Shown here one piece after another: positions 34,262-42,778 of a stretch of 64,000 bases of DNA. A program made the translations under genes and the position numbers. The DNA is from Sycon ciliatum. Its lineage: Eukaryota; Porifera; Calcarea; Leucosolenida; Sycettidae. Below the pieces are notes generated by a model. That model worked only from the letters and a program-made list of their open reading frames with translations, ran no database searches and had not been told where the DNA came from. The first letter of the stretch is position 1. The number at the start of each line of letters is the position of its first letter. The stretch lies in the NCBI RefSeq assembly GCF_964019385.1, contig NC_088649.1:7951985-8015984 (forward strand), read 5' to 3'.

Positions 34262-34600
34262 GATATGCATGTACAATTACAGTGGTAGCGACTTCGGCGA
34301 CAAGTTTATAGGAATGTTGGTCGCTAAGCACAATGTTCGTCAGCCTACTCAAGCTCAACTGCATGAGGGGTGAATTCCCCGAAACACTGTGTATTGAGCA
34401 GGGAGTGGTGCTTTCTTGCAGGTTTGCCGGAAGGAGGGCTCGAGGGACTTCTTCTCTGCTCTAGATGGCAGTTGTGAGTCAGTCAAGTGTCTGGATGGAA
34501 GTCGTGAGTTTGTCAAGTTTCTAAATGGCAGTCGTGAGTCAGTCAAATGTCCAGTCAAGGCGGCAGGAAAGCTCGACCTCTAGTATGGGGTGCAACCAAC
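34262..34600 (+). mobile_element. Hammerhead repeat family R, copy R2, inside the transposon
   Basis: Begins directly after the nuclease stop codon. Shows the family words agcacaatgttcgtcagcc, cactgtgtattgagcaggga, gtgctttcttgcaggtttgc and three spaced repeats of ggcagtcgtgagtcagtcaa (34468, 34497, 34526). Either an insertion into the transposon or a part of it since ancestry. Confidence 0.75.
34353..34399 (+). ncRNA. Hammerhead-like motif, family R (copy R2), core defect
   Basis: Stem I GCUCAA / UUGAGC pairs over six bases, stem II GGGG-UGAAUU-CCCC, GAAA, CAC-U-GUG and GUA are all present. The first core block reads CUGCAUGA: one extra C relative to CUGANGA, which should abolish or weaken cleavage (expected site after 34393). 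Confidence 0.65.
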
Positions 34601-35398
34601 TTTCCATGTACATAGTCATTTTTGTCGTAGCATTTGTAAATCCAAGTCTCAAGCATTTGAGAAGTGATTATATTCATGGAGCCTGCTATTCTGGTATTTC
34701 TAGAGTTGCATTTTCAACTTGTTCTGCTGTGCCTTCCACGGTACTTGCTGTTGCACTTGCCACGTGTGTGCATACAATCGGTGGCTGGGCTTTCACAACG
34801 ATTTCCGTTACCTTTCTTGTATTTCTTTGCTTGCATGTATCTCTGAAGGACCATAATGCTGATTCGTATTTGTGGGTCCCAGGACATGCGTGAAGACCAC
34901 TCACTGCTTATGCATGTGAGCAGAGGAACTCCATCATTACACATCAAACACTTCGCTCTTTACGTCTCTTCCGGGTGATGTTGGCATAAGTTGAGTTGTT
35001 CTTTGGTGCTGGGCATACTACATCTGATGGTACATCGCACACTACCCAGCACCCTAAGTTGGGTTTCAGGGCTATTCATATTATATTGTGTTGTCCCTAT
35101 TTGGACCACGAGTCATTATATTGATGCAACAAGAAACGCAGGCATGTCGTGAGTGATGATAGAAGCCATTATTATTACTATTATTGTAAGTCTGTTGGTG
35201 TTGCCATGACCAAGCAAGCTTGGCTAGCCAGACAAAAGAAACTAGAAACAAGCGAGGTCAATGAGGTGAACACATGCGCATGCAACTGCAGAATAGGTAA
35301 AACAGAAATATAATTGCCGGTATATCCAGACAGTCCAAAAAGCACAAGGGGTTAATAATATAGCAATCATTACAGCTGACAAAGCGGCATGATGTAAT
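34601..35398. other. Intergenic part of the transposon
   Basis: Between the two convergent genes. One open frame at 34525-34893 has hydrophobic stretches but no recognised motif and overlaps the repeat, so I do not call it a gene. An (att)n-like tract lies near 35165. Confidence 0.5.
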
Positions 35399-36856
35399 TT
35401 ACTCGAAAGGTACGACGGACTCACAACAGTTGCACAGAGCACAGCAGACGGTGACAACCTTGTCAATGAATGCACATGATGTAGCTTTATCGTCATGCAT
35501 GAGGAAAGCAATGGGCAAAGTGCCAGAGAGGATCGTGTATTTCTGGCGAAGCATTCCAATCACTCGCTCCACATGGATACGGACGCGTGACACTTGTCGA
35601 GCACTGTCCAATTTCAGCCTGGAGAGTTGCTTCTTCCCCTTCGTAAATGGGGGCATCACCAACTCTGCGCAGAACATGCCAACGCTGTCTTCAACAGTGA
35701 AACCACGGTCAGCCAGCACCTGGTCACCCGGATTTAGGTGACTAAGCAGACCGCAGTGCTCTGTGATGAACTTGTCTGAGGCTCTCCCGCCCCATGCATG
35801 CGAAATAAATGTAATGACACCTTGTGGCGCTACGCCAATCAAAAACTTTGCAGTGTTATGGCTTTTATAGTGAGAGTACGTTTGAGCTCTTGCCATCAGA
35901 TCAGAAGGTCGTTCACAAAAAACTTCAAAGCAGTCAATAATGACAGCACAGCCCGGGAAATGCTTACGAAATTCAAGTGGCAGAGTTTTGCGTAGTTCGT
36001 CTCTTTCCGGCCATTTGACAAGTGGTCCCAGCATCACATGCATCACCCGGATCCAGCGCTGGAAAATCCGGCACACGGTCGACTGGTGAATGCCGAATCT
36101 GTACGCCAAGTCTTGGTCCCGACAATTCAGCCGAAGCTTCATGAGAACAATCAAGAACTGCTGGAAGAGAGAGAGCGTGTGGCGGTGGTGCTGTGGAACT
36201 CTCTTCCTCACGTGTTCAAATATGCCCATCATGGTCCCAAAAGACTGCAAACCAGTGTAGAAGAGCACCTTCGCGTTGTCTTTCTCAAACGACTCGATTG
36301 ACAAGGTGTCACCTTGTCCTGGAGCGTGTGGCATCCGTTTGCTTTCCAGGACCAAACAGTTGTTTGTCTCCTCCAGCCGCGTCAAGTGCTCCATATCCAT
36401 GTCAGTCTGCGATGAGACACTGGAGACTGCTACAGGATCAGACTCTACCTCTGCACCATAGGCACCAGGCAAATCTGCCATTGCCTCTGTGAAGTCATTC
36501 CCGGAGGCGTCCACTTTCACTGGTGTCTGCGTCTTGCTCTCCTCGAACGTCAGCTTCCGCTTCGCTCGGCGTTCATATGCCACCAAATCCCTCTCCGCTT
36601 TACGCTTTACAGGAGTCCTGACATGTTCAAAAAGTTTCGGAACGTAAGCGGGAGATAGTGGATCGTTGCTCTTCTCTGCGCCTACGAAATGGTCTGAACA
36701 GATCCTGCTACTGTAAGTTGGCTTCCAATTCTCTCGTCTCATAGCCGCAACCCATAGTTTGCGCCGCTCGTCCGCTACAGGAAACTTGTAAAACTTCACA
36801 GCCGTTCCAGGATCGGCACGATTGCTACATCCGACGGCTGCACAACTCTTCGGCAT
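35399..36856 (-). CDS. THAP domain DDE transposase (PIF/Harbinger lineage)
   Basis: 485 residues from ATG 36856. THAP DNA-binding domain at 1-76: [10 protein letters not shown] start, zinc ligands C5, C10, C53, H56 (CSDH), conserved P26, W35, F57 and the closing YVPKLF. A linker with basic patches follows, then a DDE_Tnp_4-type domain: helix-turn-helix-like [28 protein letters not shown] (D308), a [12 protein letters not shown] strand, VLADRGF (D383) and [11 protein letters not shown] (E430), C-terminal MHDDKA region. The acidic triad is complete and the frame unbroken. Cuts and joins DNA at the transposon ends, with THAP probably reading the terminal repeats (family knowledge). An upstream in-frame GTG exists but the THAP start fixes the ATG. 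Confidence 0.95.
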   Translation of the reverse strand: MPKSCAAVGCSNRADPGTAVKFYKFPVADERRKLWVAAMRRENWKPTYSSRICSDHFVGAEKSNDPLSPAYVPKLFEHVRTPVKRKAERDLVAYERRAKRKLTFEESKTQTPVKVDASGNDFTEAMADLPGAYGAEVESDPVAVSSVSSQTDMDMEHLTRLEETNNCLVLESKRMPHAPGQGDTLSIESFEKDNAKVLFYTGLQSFGTMMGIFEHVRKRVPQHHRHTLSLFQQFLIVLMKLRLNCRDQDLAYRFGIHQSTVCRIFQRWIRVMHVMLGPLVKWPERDELRKTLPLEFRKHFPGCAVIIDCFEVFCERPSDLMARAQTYSHYKSHNTAKFLIGVAPQGVITFISHAWGGRASDKFITEHCGLLSHLNPGDQVLADRGFTVEDSVGMFCAELVMPPFTKGKKQLSRLKLDSARQVSRVRIHVERVIGMLRQKYTILSGTLPIAFLMHDDKATSCAFIDKVVTVCCALCNCCESVVPFE

Positions 36857-37799
36857 GTTGAAGGCTAAAAACTTCAGCAAGCGAGACACCAGCGGAAATC
36901 AAAATAAAAGTGAGGAACGATATGTCGACAACCAACAACAAATTTTACTTTTCCTCTCAAAGACTAGTAAAAAATAGTTCAAGCAGAAACGACTTCATTT
37001 TGCCACCCCTGCCACTCGCAGCCGCCTTGGCGCTCCTCGTGACGTCATTCGCATAACCTCTATAAAACGGTGCACAAGTGTCATCATTGTCCGAAAGAGT
37101 TTTCTAGAGCATCTAAACTTCGTGGGAATGAACGGGTTCATTCCGGAGAACGACCATTCAAGTGTAATGTATGCAACAAATTATTCTCTCAGTCAGGACA
37201 TTTACGAGCGCACCTACGTATCCATACGGGAGAGAAACCATTCACGTGCAAGGTTTGTCACGCAACATTCACGCATTCATCAACTCTACGTCGTAACGAG
37301 AGTACACACTCAGGGAAAAGGCCTTACAAATGCGAGACATGTGACGCATCGTTCAAGTCAGCTTGCAACCTACGCACACACTGTATCGCTCATAGAGGAG
37401 CAAGTCGCGTACATCGAATTGCAACAGACCAAGTAATCGACCTGAGCAAAAACGTGAATATACAAGAAAAAGGTCGTTCCGGGAACTCCCAACGTCTTTT
37501 CCTCATGCCCGAACTCGTACAGAAGACAAACTCCATACATGTATTGTGCTCAAACATCTAGTACTAACATTCATTTCATGAGCATGTGTTTACACATACA
37601 GGTGTGCTTGCAAGCAGTCCTATATTTCCGTGAATACCTTACCCTTAGAATCATTGACTCCACACAAACACATTCATAATAATCCCGACCAGACATTGAC
37701 TATTTTACTCCGCTTGTGTATATCTGCTTGTTTGTTATGACATACAACATCACACCTTTCTCTATAGCAAGAGCCCGTTTTTTTTACCGTCGTGCTACA

Positions 37800-37930
37800 A
37801 GTGGGAAAATTTGTTTTCGTATTACGAACAGCTTTGATTTTTAGCACACGTCTTGTCACGGTCCAATTAGCAGTACATACTACATCGCTGCACACATCTA
37901 TTGTAAATCATGTTCTGTGTGTGTGTGTGT

Positions 37931-38017
<87 letters not shown>

Positions 38018-38345
38018 CTAATTCTTCCACTCAATCGTTTTTGTAGAGTTCTTTATTCATCATGTACTTTCCAGATTTAGTTTCGTACTAATCATCCCAA
38101 AACACTTCCGAAAGCTCGCTTTTACAAGTGTGCTACCTGTGTTTCCGAGGAACCGGTAAAGGATTCTACACAGGGTCCCAAAAGGGAGCTGGTTGGACAG
38201 TTTTGATCTACTTGAAGAGACAAATAAATAACCTTTCAACTTGGCAAACAAGTATGATAGCAGAAGAGCATTTGCCCTCACATGGAAATACAGCCCTTCC
38301 GGTAGATGAGAATATCAAAGACTCCATACATATTGATTTCTAATA
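37800..38345. repeat. 3' flank of unit 3, family block
   Basis: Matches 19140-19580 (ttgtcacggtccaattagca, attgatttc end). Contains the GT microsatellite. Related blocks lie at 13990 and 23545. Confidence 0.6.
37915..38015. repeat. (TG)n microsatellite, about 100 bp
   Basis: Nearly pure TG dinucleotide with one TC interruption. Confidence 0.97.
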
Positions 38346-38489
38346 ATTATAGTTTTATACCTCACTCCATATTCACCCACATACAATTCGCCATCTACAT
38401 GTACATAAGTGGTGAATATTGCTGAATATTCACCGCATATATTCACCACTTACCTCATATTCACCACTTCTCGATACTTACATGATTGT

Positions 38490-38890
38490 ACTGTCAAGAG
38501 AGCAATACTCGGTGCTGCGCTTGATTCCTCTTCAGCCAGCGCACCAGAGCTGTCGAGTGCCATCGAAAATTTCTACGCTAACTTCCGTAGACATGGCTTT
38601 TCTGAGTATAAACGAAATAATTCCTTGCTTGCCATTGCCTCTGGATCCGCATGTGACCAGGTGCTGACAGTGAGCATCTTCACGGACGGAGCGTTCCAGC
38701 GAGCAAACAAGGTTTTGGACGCTCAACATGTCAATGGCCGGATGATTGCGGATCAAGCTGCAAGCCAGGAATTTCGTTTGTACTCAGAACAGCCCTGTTC
38801 AAGGACGTTAGCGTAGAATTTTCCAAGGGCACACAACAGCTCCGAAGCGCTGCCTAAAACGAAAAGAAGTGAGGGTAGAACAGCTTGGCT
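38490..38890. repeat. Diverged inverted repeat with protein-like arms
   Basis: The + strand arm (about 38505-38640) reads ASAPELSSAIENFYANF then FSEYKRNNSLLA; the minus strand arm (about 38890-38755) reads ASELLCALGKFYANVLEQ then CSEYKRNSWLAA. The arms are thus inverted duplicates that still show a common peptide. Product not recognised. Confidence 0.6.
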
Positions 38891-39299
38891 CACTGTTATA
38901 AACCGACTCCTGAATTGGCGCGATGATCGCGAATTGGTCAAATTTTCGCGTGAAACGAAACCTCTCTCTGATTGGTCAAATCTTCGCGTGAAACGAAACC
39001 TCTCTAATGATTGGCTCCCGCCACAAAGCTGCACGAGGGTGTTCTCCATGGTGATTGGCACGAGTGTGTTCTCCAAGGTCGTCACCTCCCATTCCACATG
39101 CACCAGTACGTGTACACGATCAATTGAAAAAGATTCTGGACACGCCGCCCTCCGATTCAGGCAAGAACACGCCAGTCGGTCTGAAGGCTCAGTGAAGCAA
39201 CAACGACTTACGTTAGTTCTGCGTACATGTACATGTATGACCAACAGGACTCGTTTGTTGGGTTTTAGGGACGAGAGGGTGAATATGGAGAGGTATAAG

Positions 39300-39430
39300 T
39301 CTAATATTACCTTCAGCCTCGTGAATATGGGCGAATATTCACTAGTTGAATAAACCTCGGATTCGCCTCGGTTTGTATACTAGTGAATAATCGCCCATAT
39401 TCACTTGTCTTAAGGTGATATTATAATACA
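39300..39430. mobile_element. Foldback hairpin, ctaatatt family relative
   Basis: ctaatattaccttcagcctc then gtgaatatgggcgaatattc pairs with the complement at 39370-39430. Its loop contains cctcggattcgcctcgg, close to the loop of family P (ttcgcctcgg), and both have ctaatatt outer arms. Confidence 0.6.
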
Positions 39431-39450
39431 TATTCCAAGTATTACTCAAT

Positions 39451-39496
39451 CTGCGGACAGCATGCTGTTTCGTTCTTTTTGAACTCATCAGCGCAG
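39451..39496 (-). ncRNA. Type I hammerhead ribozyme (array 2, monomer 1)
   Basis: CUGCG, CUGAUGA, GUUC-AAAAA-GAAC, GAAA, CAGC-AU-GCUG, UC, CGCAG. Cleavage between 39455 and 39456 (+ numbering). Confidence 0.93.
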
Positions 39497-39678
39497 CACA
39501 GAGGAAATGAGGCCGAACCTGATAGCAATGGAAATAAAAATTTCCAATCAGGCCCGAACGTACCTTGCCAGAGTGCTCAAACTGACAAGTCAGTGAGCTC
39601 TGCATAACGCAAACAGCAAAGGCACTACCCCACGCAAGAGTGCTCAACTGCTACAAGAGCAGGAGCGAAATACTCAAT

Positions 39679-39724
39679 CTGCGGACAGCATGCTGTTTCG
39701 TTCTTTTCGAACTCATCAGCGCAG
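39679..39724 (-). ncRNA. Type I hammerhead ribozyme (array 2, monomer 2)
   Basis: As monomer 1 but stem-II loop GAAAA. Confidence 0.93.
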
Positions 39725-39906
39725 CACAGAGGAAATGAGGCCGAACCTGATAGCAATGGAAATAAAAATTTCCAATCAGGCCCGAACGTACCTTGCCAGA
39801 GTGCTCAAACTGACAAGTCAGTGAGCTCTGCATAACGCAAACAGCAAAGGCACTACCCCACGCAAGAGTGCTCAACTGCTACAAGAGCAGGAGCGAAATA
39901 CTCAAT

Positions 39907-39952
39907 CTGCGGACAGCATGCTGTTTCGTTCTTTTTGAACTCATCAGCGCAG
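39907..39952 (-). ncRNA. Type I hammerhead ribozyme (array 2, monomer 3)
   Basis: Stem-II loop AAAAA; all core bases intact. Confidence 0.93.
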
Positions 39953-40134
39953 CACAGAGGAAATGAGGCCGAACCTGATAGCAATGGAAATAAAAATTTC
40001 CAATCAGGCCCGAACGTACCTTGCCAGAGTGCTCAAACTGACAAGTCAGTGAGCTCTGCATAACGCAAACAGCAAAGGCACTACCCCACGCAAGAGTGCT
40101 CAACTGCTACAAGAGCAGGAGCGAAATACTCAAT

Positions 40135-40180
40135 CTGCGGACAGCATGCTGTTTCGTTCTTTTCGAACTCATCAGCGCAG
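40135..40180 (-). ncRNA. Type I hammerhead ribozyme (array 2, monomer 4)
   Basis: Stem-II loop GAAAA; core intact. The monomer also has cccacgtaag for cccacgcaag outside the ribozyme. Confidence 0.93.
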
Positions 40181-40362
40181 CACAGAGGAAATGAGGCCGA
40201 ACCTGATAGCAATGGAAATAAAAATTTCCAATCAGGCCCGAACGTACCTTGCCAGAGTGCTCAAACTGACAAGTCAGTGAGCTCTGCATAACGCAAACAG
40301 CAAAGGCACTACCCCACGTAAGAGTGCTCAACTGCTACAAGAGCAGGAGCGAAATACTCAAT

Positions 40363-40408
40363 CTGCGGACAGCATGCTGTTTCGTTCTTTTTGAACTCAT
40401 CAGCGCAG
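40363..40408 (-). ncRNA. Type I hammerhead ribozyme (array 2, monomer 5)
   Basis: Stem-II loop AAAAA; core intact. Confidence 0.93.
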
Positions 40409-40590
40409 CACAGAGGAAATGAGGCCGAACCTGATAGCAATGGAAATAAAAATTTCCAATCAGGCCGGAACGTACCTTGCCAGAGTGCTCAAACTGACAA
40501 GTCAGTGAGCTCTGCATAACGCAAACAGCAAAGGCACTACCCCACGCAAGAGTGCTCAACTGCTACAAGAGCAGGAGCGAAATACTCAAT

Positions 40591-40636
40591 CTGCGGACAG
40601 CATGCTGTTTCGTTCTTTTTGAACTCATCAGCGCAG
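40591..40636 (-). ncRNA. Type I hammerhead ribozyme (array 2, partial monomer 6)
   Basis: Stem-II loop AAAAA; core intact. On the minus strand this is the 5'-most unit, in a truncated monomer. Confidence 0.92.
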
Positions 40637-40867
40637 CACAGAGGAAATGAGGCCGAACCTGATAGCAATGGAAATAAAAATTTCCAATCAGGCCCGAACG
40701 TACCTTGCCAGAGTGCTCAAACTGACTCAAACTATTCCAAGTATTACGTAGCTGGGGTAGTCAATGACCACTTTGCGTGGCGGTTGAAGGGATATATTTT
40801 GTTGCTCCCCTATAGCGTGCAGATTAACTGTTTGAATGCAATGACTTCTGACACTAAAGAAAATTTA

Positions 40868-41110
40868 ATTCCCGTAGCTATGCAGAAGACGTTACTTCAG
40901 TAACGTCTGGCGCTATAGCCAGGGTCCACACAGCTTTAATTTGGTATTTGTGTGTTTGTTTGTTTGTGTCACGCCTGGCGCTATCCCGTATCTGTCCCGT
41001 ACTGTACCGTGCCAGCAAAGACAGCTGGCCACAATATTTTTGTTTGTTTGTGCCATCAACATGCCTGGCGCTATCCCGTACCTGTCCCGTACCATCAACA
41101 GTACGGTACC
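40868..41110 (-). repeat. Dispersed repeat G, reverse copy
   Basis: cgttacttcagtaacg and ccagggtccacacagcttta are the complement of 10190-10345. The gcctggcgctatcccgta word occurs twice (40974, 41063), each near tgtttgtttgtg. The uninterrupted palindrome here proves the MITE insertion site at 25.7 kb. Confidence 0.7.
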
Positions 41111-41444
41111 AACTCTTGAATGAGTATATATGCGAAGTGTATCGGGGGAATGCATTCAGTGCAGTAACATTTTGTGTGGATTTGTGTGCGAGGCCGAGAT
41201 CCCACTAGCAGGCTGGCAGGGCCGCCTGTCGACCAGCCCGGGAATCGCATGTAGGCGGATAGCATGATAATTATAACGTTTATACAGTCATGTAGATGTA
41301 TAGCAGGGAGTCATATTATGTAAACGACTCCCTGCTGTATGGGGAGATTTTCTGGAAAGAACTACGAAGTAGGGAGACGAGTAAATGCAATCAGAATGGA
41401 TGTTAGTTGCCGTCAGTATAATAATAAGAAGAAGATAAACTCCC

Positions 41445-41575
41445 GTGATCGGCAGAGTCAGCGCCGGTCCCAGGAAACGTCAGGACAGACATCCCGTCGA
41501 TTCCAGAACGCCCGTGATCGGCAGAGTCAGCGCCGGTCCCATAGCTATGCAGAAGACGTTACTTCAGTATCTCAT
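41445..41575. repeat. Direct repeat cgtgatcggcagagtcagcg, two copies
   Basis: Copies at about 41446 and 41512, each followed by ccggtccca; the second runs into the repeat G end tagctatgcagaagacgtta. Confidence 0.75.
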
Positions 41576-42775
41576 TGAAACGTTTTTGCAATACAATGAT
41601 GTAGCTAATCAAAGGAAAAAGCATTTCCATCAGCTCTAACAACATGCACGAGGAGCTAGGCAACAAAACATAGCGCAGGGCCCTGAGCTTCCAAGCTCTC
41701 TCGTTAACCTTGCACGTATTATACGTATTATATGAGTTCCCTTCGGGAACGGATACGATAATTTACTTACTTACTTTTACTTTATTATATGTTGCCATCC
41801 CGTTGCCTTTACCATTTTTAGTCCCATAAGAACATTCTTGATATGCGAACTAGTGCTTCATTGGTGCCCACAGTTTTCCATGTTACAATTATATTCCTTG
41901 TTTCACAATCTGAGTTCTCAGTGCTTCATTACTTTGAAATATTTACAGAAAATGAATCAAGCGTGTAGAAGTCGTGTTTTCGGTTTCTTTTCCATCCTAG
42001 TATATCCATAGAGGTATAGAAATTCTAGCATAAGGGATTCGAGTCCAATATTTGCGGGTATAGAAACACTGACAACATGAAATGGAGACGGCAGTGCGGA
42101 TACTAGCATAGCAACATATATTAATTAATTTTAATAATAGATGGAGATCACATTCCTATTATCGTAATTGGCCGAATGTGGACAAGTAGAGCGACCGTCA
42201 AGCCCCCTAGAAGTGAAAAGGGCAATCGTAGAATCACCGATAGATATACAAAAGGACGCGAACAACAGAGTGGGGCTGCACGCAGCAGCAGTGGCGATGT
42301 GGTTTTAGCAACTCCACCGACTAAGTTTCTGGGTATCTTTGCCGTGGATCTGAGTGCAGAACGATACAAGGGAGTGACGTATATGTGTACGTATTAAGTT
42401 GTTTATCAGAATCAGTAATTTAGTAGGTTCTTTTGCGACCAGACGAGATCAAACCGCATGCGCATACCAGCGCGAAATGTTCACCAGCAACACTCCACTG
42501 CAGGAAGTAGTTACTCCTGACAAGCTTTCTTCTTTCCATATTGATATAGTGGGATCTCACCAGATGAGAGGAAGCGTCGAATGAATCCGGGGGTAGTAAA
42601 AAATACTTTTTCTACAGCAGATTAAGATACTGTCGCAAAGTAAACACTCTCAACTAACACACATATGTGACAAACCAACAGAAACCAAATAGTGTAGAAT
42701 GGAGGTGTTTGAACCCTGCCAGACACAACTAACAGAAGTTCTAATTCACTACCAAAGAGAAAGAGAGGTAAATAA
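41576..42775. other. No convincing gene; repeat ends
   Basis: 41655-41706 carries the CGAGAGAGCTTGG inverted-repeat end. A small hairpin ttcccttcgggaac is at 41730 and recurs at 56530. A short frame 42176-42397 ends in YKGVTYMCTY; a frame beyond the LINE (44646-44834) has WQGVVYMCELTN, so the LINE may split or adjoin related sequence, but the product is unknown. Confidence 0.4.
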
Positions 42776-42778
42776 TAA

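Larger units (their letters stand above)
32216..37061. mobile_element. Two-gene THAP-DDE / YqaJ DNA transposon (ISL2EU-like)
   Basis: Ends AGAGGTTATGCGAA at 32216-32229 and its complement at 37048-37061, plus a second matching block GCAGGGGTGGCAAAA at 32277-32291 and 36998-37012 inverted. Target duplication AT (32214-32215, 37062-37063). Carries a nuclease gene (+, 32419-34260) and a transposase gene (-, 36856-35399), convergent. Combination of a THAP-bearing PIF-like DDE transposase and a YqaJ nuclease is, to my knowledge, that of the ISL2EU group of the PIF/Harbinger lineage. Both genes are open with key residues intact, so the copy may be active or very young. A family R hammerhead repeat lies between the genes. 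Confidence 0.88.
31112..37561 (+). pseudogene. Zinc-finger gene unit 3, interrupted by a transposon
   Basis: Exon B 31112-31260; exon C 31612-32215 continues at 37064-37561 on the far side of a 4846-bp transposon. Codons up to FMY (32213-32215) and from KTVHKCHHCPKEF (37064 on) are in one frame once the element and one AT are removed, and align with unit 1 [15 protein letters not shown] without a gap. Four finger modules follow; in fingers 1 and 3 the first zinc-binding His is replaced by Asn (LRGNERVH, LRRNESTH). The linker tyrosine lost in unit 1 is intact here (GKRPYKCETC). No exon A with ATG is seen directly upstream. As arranged, transcription through exon C reads into the transposon and stops at 32252-32254. 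Confidence 0.8.
39443..40732 (-). mobile_element. Retrozyme array 2: five full 228-bp hammerhead monomers plus one partial
   Basis: Monomers start at 39443, 39671, 39899, 40127, 40355 and 40583, exactly 228 bp apart; the last is cut at about 40726. A perfect 15-bp direct repeat TATTCCAAGTATTAC brackets the array (39431-39445 and 40733-40747); the paralogous site at 19595-19610 has it once. On the minus strand each monomer has one hammerhead ribozyme plus further hairpins (gagctcactgacttgtcagt; ggaaatttttatttcc). A multimeric transcript would cut itself to 228-nt units. The 74-codon minus-strand ORF in each unit is a result of repeat length being a multiple of three and is not taken as a gene. 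Confidence 0.92.

Noticed and set aside
34525-34893. Third gene of the transposon
   Set aside because: Begins within the family R repeat, no motif, weak start context.
37915-38015. CRISPR-like or telomeric array
   Set aside because: Plain TG microsatellite without spacers; the genome is eukaryotic.
39651-40559. Series of identical 74-codon minus-strand ORFs starting MSTLAWGSAFAVCVMQSS
   Set aside because: They repeat because the monomer is 228 bp (76 codons) and run straight through the ribozyme core; the DNA is explained by RNA structure.
41330-41345. Intrinsic terminator hairpin cagggagtc...gactccctg
   Set aside because: Bacterial-type terminators are not expected here; one of several small hairpins in repeats.
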